A stretch of 64,000 nt of DNA from contig CANQTW010000001.1 of NCBI GenBank assembly GCA_947626845.1, positions 1 to 64,000 on the forward strand, given 5' to 3'. The notes under the pieces were generated by a model that did not search any database, was not told the DNA's origin, and saw nothing but the letters and a program-made list of their open reading frames with translations. The DNA is from an uncultured Oscillospiraceae bacterium (GTDB lineage Bacteria > Bacillota > Clostridia > Oscillospirales > Oscillospiraceae). A program made the translations under genes and the position numbers. This document shows, one piece after another, positions 49,683 through 61,757 of this stretch (its first letter is position 1; each line of letters starts with the position of its first letter).

Positions 49683-49711
49683 TTGACATCAGCGGGATTT
49701 GCGCTTATAAT
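49683..49711 (+). promoter_or_regulatory. dapL: Promoter of dapL
   Basis: TTGACA (49683-49688), 17 bp and TATAAT (49706-49711) are perfect consensus elements 33 bp before the dapL start. Confidence 0.85.
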
Positions 49712-49743
49712 CTTTTTAAAATGGACAAAAAGGGGCTGTTCAG

Positions 49744-50961
49744 ATGGTCAAAGTCAACAATAACTTCCAAAAGCTCCCCGGCGGGTATCTCTTCCCGGAG
49801 ATAGGCCGCCGCACCAGGGCCTTTCAGGCCGCGAATCCCCCCCTGCCCCTCATCCGCATGGGCATCGGCGACGTGACCCGCCCCCTGGCCCCGGCGGTGG
49901 TGGAGGCCATGGAGAAGGCCTCCGCCGAAATGGGCCGCCAGGAGACCTTCCGGGGCTACTGCGAGGAGACCTGCGGGGCCTACGACTTCCTCCGGTTCGC
50001 CATCCAGGCCGCCTACAAAAAGCGGGGCGTGGACATCAGCGACGACGAGATCTTCGTCTCCGACGGCGCCAAGTCCGACTGCGGCAACATCGGCGACATC
50101 TTCTCTGTGGACAACGTGGTGGCGGTCTGCGACCCGGTGTACCCCGTCTATGTGGACACCAACGCCATGGCGGGCCGGGCCGGCGACTACGACGGCGAGA
50201 AGTGGACGAACCTTGTCTATCTGCCCTGCACCGCGGAGAACGGCTTCTTCCCCGCCCTGCCTGATCGGGTCCCCGACATCATCTACATCTGCTCCCCCAA
50301 CAACCCCACCGGCACGGCGGCCAATTACGACCAGCTTAAGACCTGGGTGGACTACGCCAACACCCACGGCAGCGTGATCCTCTTCGACTCCGCCTACGAG
50401 GCGTTCATCACCGAGTCGGGCATCCCCCACAGCATCTTCGAGGTGGAGGGTGCCAAGACCTGCGCCATCGAGTTCAGGTCCTTCTCCAAGTCCTCCGGCT
50501 TCACCGGCAACCGCTGCGCCTACACGGTGGTGCCCAAGGCGCTTGTGCGCCAGGGTGTCTCCCTTCGGGACATGTGGAACAGGCGCATGGGGACCAAATT
50601 CAACGGCGTGCCCTACGTCATCCAGCGGGCCGCCGAGGCGGCCCTCTCCGACGAGGGCTGGGAGCAGTCCATGGAGAACGTGCGGTACTACCTCAACAAC
50701 GCTAAGGTCATCCGGGAGGCGCTGAGCGCGGCGGGCCTGCCCGTCTACGGCGGCGTCAACGCCCCCTATATCTGGTGCGGCACGCCGGACGGCATGGGGA
50801 GCTGGGAATTTTTCGACAAGCTCCTCCATGAGGCCTGCATCGTCACCACCCCCGGCGCGGGCTTCGGCCCCTCCGGCGAGGGATATGTCCGCCTCACCGC
50901 CTTCGGCACCTATGAGAACACCTGCGAGGCCATGGAGCGGATACGGAAACTGTTGAAATAA
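49744..50961 (+). CDS. dapL: LL-diaminopimelate aminotransferase
   Basis: The product is 405 residues. It starts with the family opening NNFQKLPGGYLFPEIGRRTRAFQAANPP and IRMGIGDVTRPL. ETFRGYCEETCGAYDFLR binds substrate, CSPNNPTG is the PLP-fold loop, and the PLP lysine is in FRSFSKSSGFTGNRC. DapL converts tetrahydrodipicolinate directly to LL-diaminopimelate using glutamate, bypassing the acyl-branch enzymes. meso-DAP then needs a DapF epimerase. The only DapF-like sequence here is the C-terminal domain of CarB, which has lost its catalytic cysteines, so an active DapF must be elsewhere. Confidence 0.94.
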   Translation: MVKVNNNFQKLPGGYLFPEIGRRTRAFQAANPPLPLIRMGIGDVTRPLAPAVVEAMEKASAEMGRQETFRGYCEETCGAYDFLRFAIQAAYKKRGVDISDDEIFVSDGAKSDCGNIGDIFSVDNVVAVCDPVYPVYVDTNAMAGRAGDYDGEKWTNLVYLPCTAENGFFPALPDRVPDIIYICSPNNPTGTAANYDQLKTWVDYANTHGSVILFDSAYEAFITESGIPHSIFEVEGAKTCAIEFRSFSKSSGFTGNRCAYTVVPKALVRQGVSLRDMWNRRMGTKFNGVPYVIQRAAEAALSDEGWEQSMENVRYYLNNAKVIREALSAAGLPVYGGVNAPYIWCGTPDGMGSWEFFDKLLHEACIVTTPGAGFGPSGEGYVRLTAFGTYENTCEAMERIRKLLK

Positions 50962-51006
50962 CCCCACAAACGGGGCCCCAGCGAATATTACGATATTTGT
51001 ACGGCC

Positions 51007-51170
51007 CGCGAACACCGCGCCTGAGCCGCGAAATGGAACCCATTCGGGCTGCCGCCCGAATGGGAGAGGACGACGCGAGCCCGCGCCTGAGCCCGAATAC
51101 TTGGAGGGCGAGGCAAAGCGGCTCGTGTGAGGACGTGGCGGGGAGGTAAAGCGTGTTCCGCGACGACGAG
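51007..51170 (-). repeat. Composite repeat copy C3 between dapL and carA
   Basis: Read on the minus strand it shows GTCGTCGCGGAACACGCTT (51167-51149) as in C1, CTCCAAGTATTCG...CTCAG as in C2 (51102-51082), a CCCATTCGGGC/GCCCGAATGGG palindrome (51048-51073), and GGCTCAGGCGCGGTGTTCGC (51027-51008) as in C1. Its right end borders the carA ribosome site. Confidence 0.78.
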
Positions 51171-51178
51171 GAGGTATT

Positions 51179-52245
51179 ATGGGAAAAACTTACTTGATCC
51201 TGGAAAACGGTAAAAAATACGAGGGAGAATCCTTCGGGAAGGCCGGCGAGAGCGTGGGGGAGCTTGTGTTCACCACGGGCATGACTGGTTGTGTGGAAAG
51301 TCTTACGGACCCCAGCTATTTCGGGCAGCTGGTCGTTTTCACGTTCCCGATGTTCTGTAATTACGGTGTCGCCGACGCGGACATGGAAAGCTCGTCTATC
51401 CACGTCCGCGGAGCTGTAGTCAGGGAGGTTTGCCGGGAGCCCAGCAACTTCCGGTGCGAGGAGGACATCCAGCACTTCATGGAGCGCATGGGCATCGTGG
51501 GCATCTCCGGCGTGGATACCCGCGAGCTCACCCAGATGCTCCGGGACGGCGGCGTCATGAACGCCGTCATCACCCCGAACCCGGACTACGACTGGCAGAG
51601 CCTGAAGTCCTTCCGTGTGGAGGGCTCGGTGGAGGCCACCTCCACAAAGGAGCCGGAGATTTTGATGCCCGCCGGCCCCGTGTCCCGCACCGTGGTCCTG
51701 ATGGACTACGGCGCCAAGGGGAGCATCACGGAGAACCTTCTGAAACGCAATTGCAAGGTCGTCATCCTCCCCTACAACTCCACCGTGGAGGAGATCATGA
51801 GCTGGTCGCCTGACGGCATCATGCTGTCCAACGGCCCCGGCGACCCCACGGACAACGTGGGGTGCATCCAGGTCATCCGGGAGCTTTTCGGCAAAAAGCC
51901 CCTGTTCGGCATCTGCCTGGGCCACCAGATGATGGCGCTGGCCGCCGGCGGCTCCACCGAGAAGCTGAAATTCGGCCATCGGGGCGCCAACCAGCCGGTA
52001 AAGGACCTGGAGACCGGGCGCGTCTACATCACCTGCCAGAACCACGGCTACGCGGTGTCCGTGAAGGACATCGAAAAGGTGGGCGGCAAAATGCGCTTTG
52101 TGAACGTCAACGACGGCACCTGCGAGGGCGTCGATTACCCCGGCAAAAAGGCCTTCTCCATGCAGTTCCACCCGGAGGCCCACGGCGGCCCCAGGGATAC
52201 CGAGTGGGCCTTTGACAGGTTTATGGACATGATGGAGGTGCGGTA

Positions 52246-52246
<1 letters not shown>
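51179..52246 (+). CDS. carA: Carbamoyl-phosphate synthase small (glutaminase) subunit
   Basis: The product is 355 residues. The N-terminal CPSase domain shows LVFTTGMTGCVESLTDPSYFGQ and GISGVDTRELTQMLRD. The class I glutaminase domain has the nucleophile cysteine in FGICLGHQMMALAAGG and the His-Glu pair in FHPEAHGG. It supplies ammonia to CarB for carbamoyl phosphate, used for arginine and pyrimidines. GAGGAGG sits 5 bases before the ATG, at the very end of repeat C3. The stop shares one base with the carB start (TAATG). No separate promoter is obvious. Confidence 0.95.
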
Positions 52247-56277
<4,031 letters not shown>

Positions 56278-56334
56278 GCCAAAACCGGAAAAAACGGCTT
56301 GAAGCCTCCGGCATTCCGGCATAAAAAAACGTTT

Positions 56335-56387
56335 GGAAGGTTCGGTGTGAATCCCACGGAATTCACACCGGGCCTTCCCGCTTTTTT
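56335..56387 (+). terminator. Intrinsic terminator of carA-carB
   Basis: GGAAGG...CGGTGTGAAT pairs with ATTCACACCG...CCTTCC, followed within three bases by TTTTTT. Confidence 0.85.
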
Positions 56388-56443
56388 CGCGTTTTTTTCG
56401 CGAAAATGTGACGCGGGGCGCGCAGGTGGCGTGTATAGAAGTG

Positions 56444-56605
56444 ATACTAATATCCACTTAAAACAAGACATTCACGACGGTCTTTTTCGCGTCATACTTC
56501 GTCAGCCGTCTTGGCAATACCAATGGGTATTCCCCGCGCCGTCTTCCTCGTCTGACACGAATAATCCTCGCCGCTCGGTGTCTCCTTTTAAATGGATATT
56601 AGTAT
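56444..56605. mobile_element. MITE-like element M2 with 20-bp terminal inverted repeats
   Basis: ATACTAATATCCACTTAAAA at the left end matches the inverted right end (56586-56605) at 19 of 20 bases. The 162-bp element has no gene. Its core (56494-56573: TACTTCGTCA, CTTGGCAATAC, TATTC, CTTCCTCGTC, TGAC, CTCGCCG) aligns with the core of M1. It ends 8 bp before the AGGAGG of the sigma-factor gene. The rest of 56278-56628 is the carB terminator and spacer. Confidence 0.75.
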
Positions 56606-56628
56606 AAACCTTCAGGAGGTGATGCCCT

Positions 56629-57189
56629 TTGGATGACAGGGAGATCATTGATCTGTATTGGGCCCGCTCGGAGGCCGCCATCGCGGAGACCGGCAGGAAA
56701 TACGGGAGCTACTGCCGCTCCATCGCCCGCGGCCTCCTGCCCCAGGAGGAGGACTGCGAGGAGTGTGTCAACGACACCTACCTGCGGGCCTGGGAGACCA
56801 TTCCCCCGCGCCGTCCCGACAGGCTCTCCACCTATCTTGGGAAAATCACCCGCAATCTTGCCCTGGACAGGTGCCGCTACCGAGGTCGGGAGAAGCGCGG
56901 GAGCGGCCAGGCCCCCCTTGTCCTGGAGGAGATCGGCGAGTGCGTCCCCGGACCGGACAGCGCCGAGGCGCTCCTTGACCGGGTGGCGCTGGCGGACTGC
57001 TTTGACCGCTTCCTGGCCTCCCTGCCCAGGGAAAAGCGGGACATCTTCGTGCGGCGGTACTGGTTCTTCAGCTCCGTTAAGGAGATCGCCAGGGATTTTT
57101 CCGTCAGCGAGAGTCGGGTCAAGATGATCCTGCTGCGCGCGCGAGGCCAATTAAAAGACGCTTTGGAAAGAGAGGGACTGTGGATATGA
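56629..57189 (+). CDS. RNA polymerase sigma-70 family (ECF-type) sigma factor
   Basis: The product is 186 residues, starting with TTG at 56629, 5 bases after AGGAGGTGAT, the only start in frame with good spacing. Region 2 reads KYGSYCRSIARGLLPQEEDCEECVNDTYLRAWETIPPRRPDRLSTYLGKITRNLALDRCR, and region 4 reads RFLASLPREKRDIFVRRYWFFSSVKEIARDFSVSESRVKMILLRARGQLKDAL. It probably directs transcription of envelope-related genes. It overlaps the next gene by 4 bp. The upstream MITE-like element M2 leaves little room for a promoter, so expression may rely on the element or on read-through. Confidence 0.92.
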   Translation: MDDREIIDLYWARSEAAIAETGRKYGSYCRSIARGLLPQEEDCEECVNDTYLRAWETIPPRRPDRLSTYLGKITRNLALDRCRYRGREKRGSGQAPLVLEEIGECVPGPDSAEALLDRVALADCFDRFLASLPREKRDIFVRRYWFFSSVKEIARDFSVSESRVKMILLRARGQLKDALEREGLWI

Positions 57190-58193
57190 AAGAAACGGAT
57201 TTCTTATCGGCCTTTGGGGAGATAAACGAGGCGTACATCGAGACGGCGGCGGCCACCGTGGGAAACGCCGGAACGGCCTCCCCGCGCTTTAAGCGCAAAA
57301 TGACCGTCCTGCTGATCGCGGCGGCTGTCTGCCTGTGCCTCATGGGCGCGGCAGCGGTGGGCGTCATGTACGGCGACAGCATCCAGAGCTGGTTTTCCCA
57401 TGAGTGGGCGCTGATCACGAAGCGGGGTATGAGCCAGGGACAGCTGGCCGTCATCGACCATCTGAGTCAGGACATCAACATAAGCAAGACCGTGGACGAT
57501 GTCACCGTCACGGTGGATTCGGCCACGGTGGGGGACGATACCTTTTACCTTCTCCTGCGGGCGGAGGGCGTGAAGTTCTCCTCTCGGTACCTCTACAATT
57601 TTCACGATGTCCTCATGGAGCTCTCCCCGGACCCACGGGATAAGGGAGGGACCTTCGGCGGGTACGGCTACCAATACGTGGGGCGCGACGGGGACGGGGC
57701 CGCCCTCTTCCTCATAAGCTTCAACTACGCCGGAGGGGGAGACGCCGAAAGGGATACAAGCCCGCTCCAGGTGACGCTGACGCTTAAAGACCTCTTTCGG
57801 GACGCCGCAAGGGAAAAGACGATTCAAAAGGGCGAGTGGGTCTTCACGTTCACCGTTGACCGTTCCCAACCCCTGGAGGCCGTCGCCCTGCCGGACACGC
57901 CGGTAACGCTGGCGGACTACCAAACCCACAGTGAGACAGTCGTATGGCTCCGGGACATCAGGGTGACAAACGTCGGTATCCGCTTCCGGCAGGACAGCGC
58001 CTCCGGCACCTTTATCCATGCCGACGGCCTGAGATTGATCCTGAAAAACGGCGCGGAGGTGGGCAACGACGGCGGCTACGGCACGCCCCTGGACGACGCC
58101 TCCCTGGAGCGGTCGTACATGTGGCAGTTCCCGGTGGACCTTGACGAGGCGGCATATATCTGTATCGGCGACACCCGCCTCCCGCTGTCCTGA
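57186..58193 (+). CDS. Single-pass membrane protein, probable anti-sigma partner (DUF4179-like)
   Basis: The product is 335 residues from ATG 57186, which overlaps the sigma-factor stop. A cytoplasmic ~40-residue N-terminus (ETDFLSAFGEINEAYIETAAATVG) precedes one transmembrane helix (MTVLLIAAAVCLCLMGAAAVGVMY) and a ~270-residue extracytoplasmic beta-rich region (TVDDVTVTVDSATVGDDTFYLLLRAEG; EWVFTFTVDRSQPLEAV). This is the usual layout of proteins encoded after such sigma factors and thought to hold them at the membrane. The anti-sigma role is inferred from coupling. No lipobox or enzyme motif is visible. Confidence 0.85.
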   Translation: MKETDFLSAFGEINEAYIETAAATVGNAGTASPRFKRKMTVLLIAAAVCLCLMGAAAVGVMYGDSIQSWFSHEWALITKRGMSQGQLAVIDHLSQDINISKTVDDVTVTVDSATVGDDTFYLLLRAEGVKFSSRYLYNFHDVLMELSPDPRDKGGTFGGYGYQYVGRDGDGAALFLISFNYAGGGDAERDTSPLQVTLTLKDLFRDAAREKTIQKGEWVFTFTVDRSQPLEAVALPDTPVTLADYQTHSETVVWLRDIRVTNVGIRFRQDSASGTFIHADGLRLILKNGAEVGNDGGYGTPLDDASLERSYMWQFPVDLDEAAYICIGDTRLPLS

Positions 58194-58238
58194 AAAAATC
58201 CCCGGCTTTCGACTTCCTGAAAATCTATCTTTAATCGC

Positions 58239-58452
58239 CGTACGGGCCGCCGCCCACGGCGGCCCGCCGTCATACGCAACGACATCCCCTCTATTTTTAT
58301 TTCCCCTCAACGCACCGACCACCCGTACAACTATGTAGGGGCCGATGACCACATCGGCCCACACGCCGCACTGTCGAATTTCCCTAAATGCCCGTCTGAA
58401 TTCCCGAAAATCCATCGTACAACCTTGTACGGGCCGCCGCCCACGGCGGCCC
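58239..58452. repeat. Cluster of three GTAGGGGC/GTACGGGC-type palindromic units
   Basis: Units lie at 58239-58268 (GGGCCGCC/GGCGGCCC), 58335-58360 (GGGGCCGATG/CATCGGCCC) and 58427-58452 (GGGCCGCC/GGCGGCCC), each opening with GTA(G/C)GGGC. Between units short stretches such as TCGAATTTC and TGAATTCCCGAAAATC recur. They fill the gap after the anti-sigma-like gene; no gene is seen between 58194 and the aro leader promoter. Confidence 0.78.
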
Positions 58453-58564
58453 ATCTATCGAATTTCTGAACAACCACCCCACAACACCGTACGGCCCACC
58501 CCTGTCCCGAAAAAATCCCCTGCTAAAAACGCTGAAAAACCTCATCTTTGTGCAACTTGCCATA

Positions 58565-58593
58565 TTGTCTTTTGGGTAATAAAGTGCTATGAT
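58565..58593 (+). promoter_or_regulatory. Promoter of the aro operon leader
   Basis: TTGTCT (58565-58570), 17 bp and TATGAT (58588-58593) place the transcript start near 58600, 25 bases before the leader-peptide ATG. Confidence 0.78.
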
Positions 58594-58624
58594 ATGTCCA
58601 ACGTGATGCCCGCGAGGTGCAAAG

Positions 58625-58699
58625 ATGAAAACCACCCTCCTCAAAGACAACTTTTTCGGCTATTATTTCAGCTTTACCTATTATTTCGGTAAGGCTTAA
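58625..58699 (+). CDS. Phe/Tyr-rich leader peptide of the aro operon attenuator
   Basis: GAGGTG lies 6 bases before an ATG that opens a 24-codon frame. After MKTTLLKDN the peptide reads FFGYYFSFTYYFGKA, then TAA. Nine of the twelve residues at 10-21 are aromatic: five Phe and four Tyr. This is the hallmark of leader peptides such as those of pheA and pheST in enteric bacteria, where ribosome stalling at scarce charged tRNA sets the fold of the downstream RNA. Here the stop codon is followed by an antiterminator arm (58702-58709) and a terminator (58748-58779), and then aroF and tyrA. Low Phe-tRNA or Tyr-tRNA should raise operon expression. Confidence 0.9.
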   Translation: MKTTLLKDNFFGYYFSFTYYFGKA

Positions 58700-58701
58700 A
58701 G

Positions 58702-58779
58702 GGTTTGGCTGAAAACGGTTGACGGGCAGAAATTTCAACGCCTCAATTCCCACGGCCAGACCGGCTGTGGGATTTTTTT
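58702..58779 (+). promoter_or_regulatory. Attenuator: antiterminator pairing and intrinsic terminator before aroF
   Basis: The terminator is TCCCACGGCC (58748-58757) paired with GGCTGTGGGA (58763-58772), then seven T. The antiterminator is GGTTTGGC (58702-58709) paired with GCCAGACC (58755-58762), eight pairs with one G-U, which consumes the end of the terminator's left arm and its loop. A third option pairs 58702-58711 with CAGCTTTACC inside the leader coding region (58670-58679, two mismatches), which would pre-empt the antiterminator when ribosomes clear the leader. Confidence 0.82.
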
Positions 58780-58802
58780 CGGGCAGATAAGGAGAATAAG
58801 CT

Positions 58803-59813
58803 ATGATCGTCATTCTTAAAGAAAACCCCAATCAGCTCCAGGTAGACTCTCTGATGAACTGGCTGCGCAGCAAGAACATCGAGATCCACACCTCCATCGG
58901 CGAGCACCAGACCGTCTTGGGACTGGTGGGCGACACCTCCAAGCTGGACATGGACCTGCTGCTGGCCCTGGACATCGTGGAGGACGTGAAGCGCATCCAG
59001 GAGCCCTATAAGAACGCCAACCGCAAATTCCACCCGGAGGACACGGTCATTGAGGTGGGCAACACCAAAATCGGCGGCGGGAACCTGACCCTCATCGCCG
59101 GCCCATGCTCCGTGGAGAACGAGGAGCAGATCATCGCCGTGGCCCAGGCCGTCAAGGCCAGCGGCGCCACGATCCTGCGGGGCGGCGCCTTCAAGCCCCG
59201 CACCTCCCCCTACTCCTTCCAGGGCCTCCACGGCGAGGGCATCCGGCTTTTGAAGCTGGCCCGCCAGGTCACCGGCCTCCCCATCGTCACCGAGCTCATG
59301 GACGCCTCCCATCTGCCCCTCTTTGAGGACGTGGACATCATCCAGGTGGGCGCCCGGAACATGCAGAATTTCGAGCTTTTAAAAATACTGGGCACCATCG
59401 ACAAGCCCATCCTCTTAAAGCGCGGCCTTGCCAACACCTACGAGGAGCTTCTCATGTCCGCCGAGTACATCATGGCCGGCGGCAACCACAAGGTCATCCT
59501 CTGCGAGCGGGGCATCCGCACCTTCGAGACGTACACCCGCAACACCCTGGACATCTCCGCCATCCCCGTGTTGAAAAAGCTCTCCCATCTGCCTGTGATC
59601 ATCGACCCCAGCCACTCCGCCGGCAAGTGGGAGCTGGTGGACCCCCTGTCCTGCGCCGCCGTGGCGGCGGGGGCCGACGGCCTCATCATCGAGGTCCACA
59701 ACGACCCGGCCCACGCCCTGTGCGACGGCCCCCAGTCCTTAAAGCCCTCTGTTTTCGACGCGCTGGCCAATAAGCTGAGGGCAATCCACCACGTCGTCGC
59801 TGAACAAAAATAA
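58803..59813 (+). CDS. aroF: 3-deoxy-7-phosphoheptulonate (DAHP) synthase, type I-beta
   Basis: The product is 336 residues. An N-terminal ferredoxin-like regulatory domain (~1-80, MIVILKENPNQLQVDSLMNWLRSKN) precedes the KDO8P/DAHP-synthase barrel. The barrel shows LIAGPCSVENEEQI, LRGGAFKPRTSPYSFQG, VTELMDASHL, ILLKRGLANTYEE, CERGIRTFETYTRNTLD and PVIIDPSHSAGKWELV. It joins PEP and erythrose 4-phosphate, the first step of the shikimate pathway. AAGGAG precedes the ATG by ten bases, just after the attenuator. The extra N-terminal domain usually confers feedback control by Phe/Tyr or prephenate, a second level on top of attenuation. Confidence 0.96.
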   Translation: MIVILKENPNQLQVDSLMNWLRSKNIEIHTSIGEHQTVLGLVGDTSKLDMDLLLALDIVEDVKRIQEPYKNANRKFHPEDTVIEVGNTKIGGGNLTLIAGPCSVENEEQIIAVAQAVKASGATILRGGAFKPRTSPYSFQGLHGEGIRLLKLARQVTGLPIVTELMDASHLPLFEDVDIIQVGARNMQNFELLKILGTIDKPILLKRGLANTYEELLMSAEYIMAGGNHKVILCERGIRTFETYTRNTLDISAIPVLKKLSHLPVIIDPSHSAGKWELVDPLSCAAVAAGADGLIIEVHNDPAHALCDGPQSLKPSVFDALANKLRAIHHVVAEQK

Positions 59814-59833
59814 CCGGGAAAGGCGGAAAACCT

Positions 59834-60673
59834 ATGTCCACCATCGGCATCGTGGGCCTGGGGCTCATCGGCGGCTCCATGGCCAAGGCCATCAAATTTC
59901 ACACCGACCACACCGTCTACGGCGCGGACCTGAACCCCGACACCATGGCCCTGGCCTTCGCCTCCGGGGCCATAGACAACACCCTGGATAAGCAGAGCAT
60001 CGGCGAGTGCGACCTTCTTCTGGCCGCCCTGCCGCCCCAGGCGCTCCTGGACTGGGCGGCGGAGTACGGGCCGCTGATCTCTCGGTCCGCCGTCTTAGTG
60101 GACCTGTGCGGCGTCAAGCGCCTGATTGCCGGCGCCCTCCGGCCCCTGGCCGCCAAATACGGTTTTTCCTATGTGGGCGGCCACCCCATGGCCGGCAAGG
60201 AGCACGGCGGCTTCAAAAACTCCACCGCCCTCCTCTTCGCCGGGGCGTCCATGATCCTGACCCCCGACGATACAACCGACGCGCCCCTTTTGGAGCGGCT
60301 CAAGACCTTCTTCATGTCCCTGGGCTTCGGGACCGTCACCTACTCCACCCCCGCCGAGCACGACAGGATCATCTCCTACACCTCCCAGCTGTGCCACATC
60401 ACCTCCTCCGCCTTTGTCAAATCCCCCACGGCCCAGACCCATATGGGCTTCTCCGCCGGCTCCTTCCGGGACCTGACCAGGGTGGCGTATCTGGACGAAA
60501 ACATGTGGACGGAGCTGTTTCTGGCCGACGCGGACTTCCTCACCGGGGAGCTGGACATTCTAATCGAACACCTTCAGGAGTACCGGGACGCCATCGGTGA
60601 CCGCGACAAGGACAGGCTCCGCGCCCTTCTGCGGGAGGGCCGGGAGCTGAAAATGACGGCGGGAGGCACCTGA
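59834..60673 (+). CDS. tyrA: Prephenate dehydrogenase
   Basis: The product is 279 residues. The Rossmann motif GIVGLGLIGGSMAKAIK is at the N-terminus. VDLCGVKRLI, GGHPMAGKEHGGFKNS and the catalytic histidine region (PAEHDRIISYTSQLCHITSSAFV) follow. It oxidises prephenate to 4-hydroxyphenylpyruvate for tyrosine. It ends without the C-terminal ACT domain found in many Gram-positive TyrA proteins, so feedback control may rest on the leader attenuator and DAHP synthase. It lies 20 bp after aroF and shares one base with aroB (TGATG). Confidence 0.95.
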   Translation: MSTIGIVGLGLIGGSMAKAIKFHTDHTVYGADLNPDTMALAFASGAIDNTLDKQSIGECDLLLAALPPQALLDWAAEYGPLISRSAVLVDLCGVKRLIAGALRPLAAKYGFSYVGGHPMAGKEHGGFKNSTALLFAGASMILTPDDTTDAPLLERLKTFFMSLGFGTVTYSTPAEHDRIISYTSQLCHITSSAFVKSPTAQTHMGFSAGSFRDLTRVAYLDENMWTELFLADADFLTGELDILIEHLQEYRDAIGDRDKDRLRALLREGRELKMTAGGT

Positions 60674-61755
60674 TGGATACAAAGATATTGCATGTGGACG
60701 CCGGCGCGGGCTACGACATCGTCATCGAGCCGGACGTTCTGGACGCCGCCGGGGAGCGGATCAAAGAGGCCCTTCCCAAGGCCAAACGCCTTTTCCTGGT
60801 CACCGATTCCAACGTCTCCCCCCTCTACGGGCCGCGGCTGGTGGCCTCCTTGGAGAAGCTGAGCTTTGAGGTCCACACCCACGTGATCCCCGCCGGGGAG
60901 ACCTCCAAATCCGCCGCGGAGCTTGTCAGGCTCTGGGAGTGGATGACGGCCCACGGCATCACCCGCACCGACGCGGTGGTGGCCCTGGGCGGCGGCGTGG
61001 TGGGGGACCTGGCGGGCTTTGCCGCCTCCACCGTCCTGCGGGGCGTGGACACGGTGCAGGTCCCCACGACCCTGCTCTCCCAGGTGGACTCCTCCGTAGG
61101 CGGCAAGACCGCCATAGACCTCCCCGCCGGCAAGAACCTGGCCGGCGCCTTCTGCCAGCCGAAGCTGGTGCTGATGGACCCGAACACCCTCTCCACCCTG
61201 CCCGACGCCGAATTTATGTCCGGTATGGCGGAGGTGATCAAATACGGGTGCATCTGGGACAGGGATTTCTTTGACTTTCTGGCCGCCCGTCCAACCCGCG
61301 CGGCCCTGATGGCGGACATCGCCCACATCCTCCGCGTCTGCTGTGACATCAAGCGCCTGGTAGTCAGCCAGGACGAGCGCGACACCGGCCTTCGGATGAT
61401 CCTGAACTTCGGCCACACCCTGGGCCACGCCTACGAGCTGGCGGGTAAGTATGAGACCTGGACCCACGGTCAGGCCGTGGCCGCCGGTATGGTCACGGCG
61501 GCGCGGCTGGGCGAGACGCTGGCAGTCACCGAGGCCGGCGCCGCCGAAAGGATCATGGCCGTCCTCACCCCCCTGGGCCTGCCCACCCATATCCCCTGTG
61601 ATTTCGCCTGCATGGAAAAGGCCGTGGGCGTGGACAAAAAGAGCGCCGGGGACAGCGTCACCCTCATCCTGCTGGAGAAGATCGGCGTCGTCCGGCCCCT
61701 TACGCTCCCCAAGGCGGAGGTGCTGGACACCCTGCGCCGGATGACGGAGGCGTGA
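60673..61755 (+). CDS. aroB: 3-dehydroquinate synthase
   Basis: The product is 360 residues, standard for AroB. The NAD-binding motif GGGVVGDLAGFAASTVLRG is present. VPTTLLSQVDSSVGGKTAIDLPAGKNLAGAF holds active-site residues, and LNFGHTLGHAYE plus HGQAVAAGM hold zinc ligands. It cyclises DAHP to 3-dehydroquinate, step two of the shikimate pathway. It is coupled to tyrA by a shared base, and its stop lies 2 bp before the aroA ATG. Confidence 0.96.
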   Translation: MDTKILHVDAGAGYDIVIEPDVLDAAGERIKEALPKAKRLFLVTDSNVSPLYGPRLVASLEKLSFEVHTHVIPAGETSKSAAELVRLWEWMTAHGITRTDAVVALGGGVVGDLAGFAASTVLRGVDTVQVPTTLLSQVDSSVGGKTAIDLPAGKNLAGAFCQPKLVLMDPNTLSTLPDAEFMSGMAEVIKYGCIWDRDFFDFLAARPTRAALMADIAHILRVCCDIKRLVVSQDERDTGLRMILNFGHTLGHAYELAGKYETWTHGQAVAAGMVTAARLGETLAVTEAGAAERIMAVLTPLGLPTHIPCDFACMEKAVGVDKKSAGDSVTLILLEKIGVVRPLTLPKAEVLDTLRRMTEA

Positions 61756-61757
61756 CC

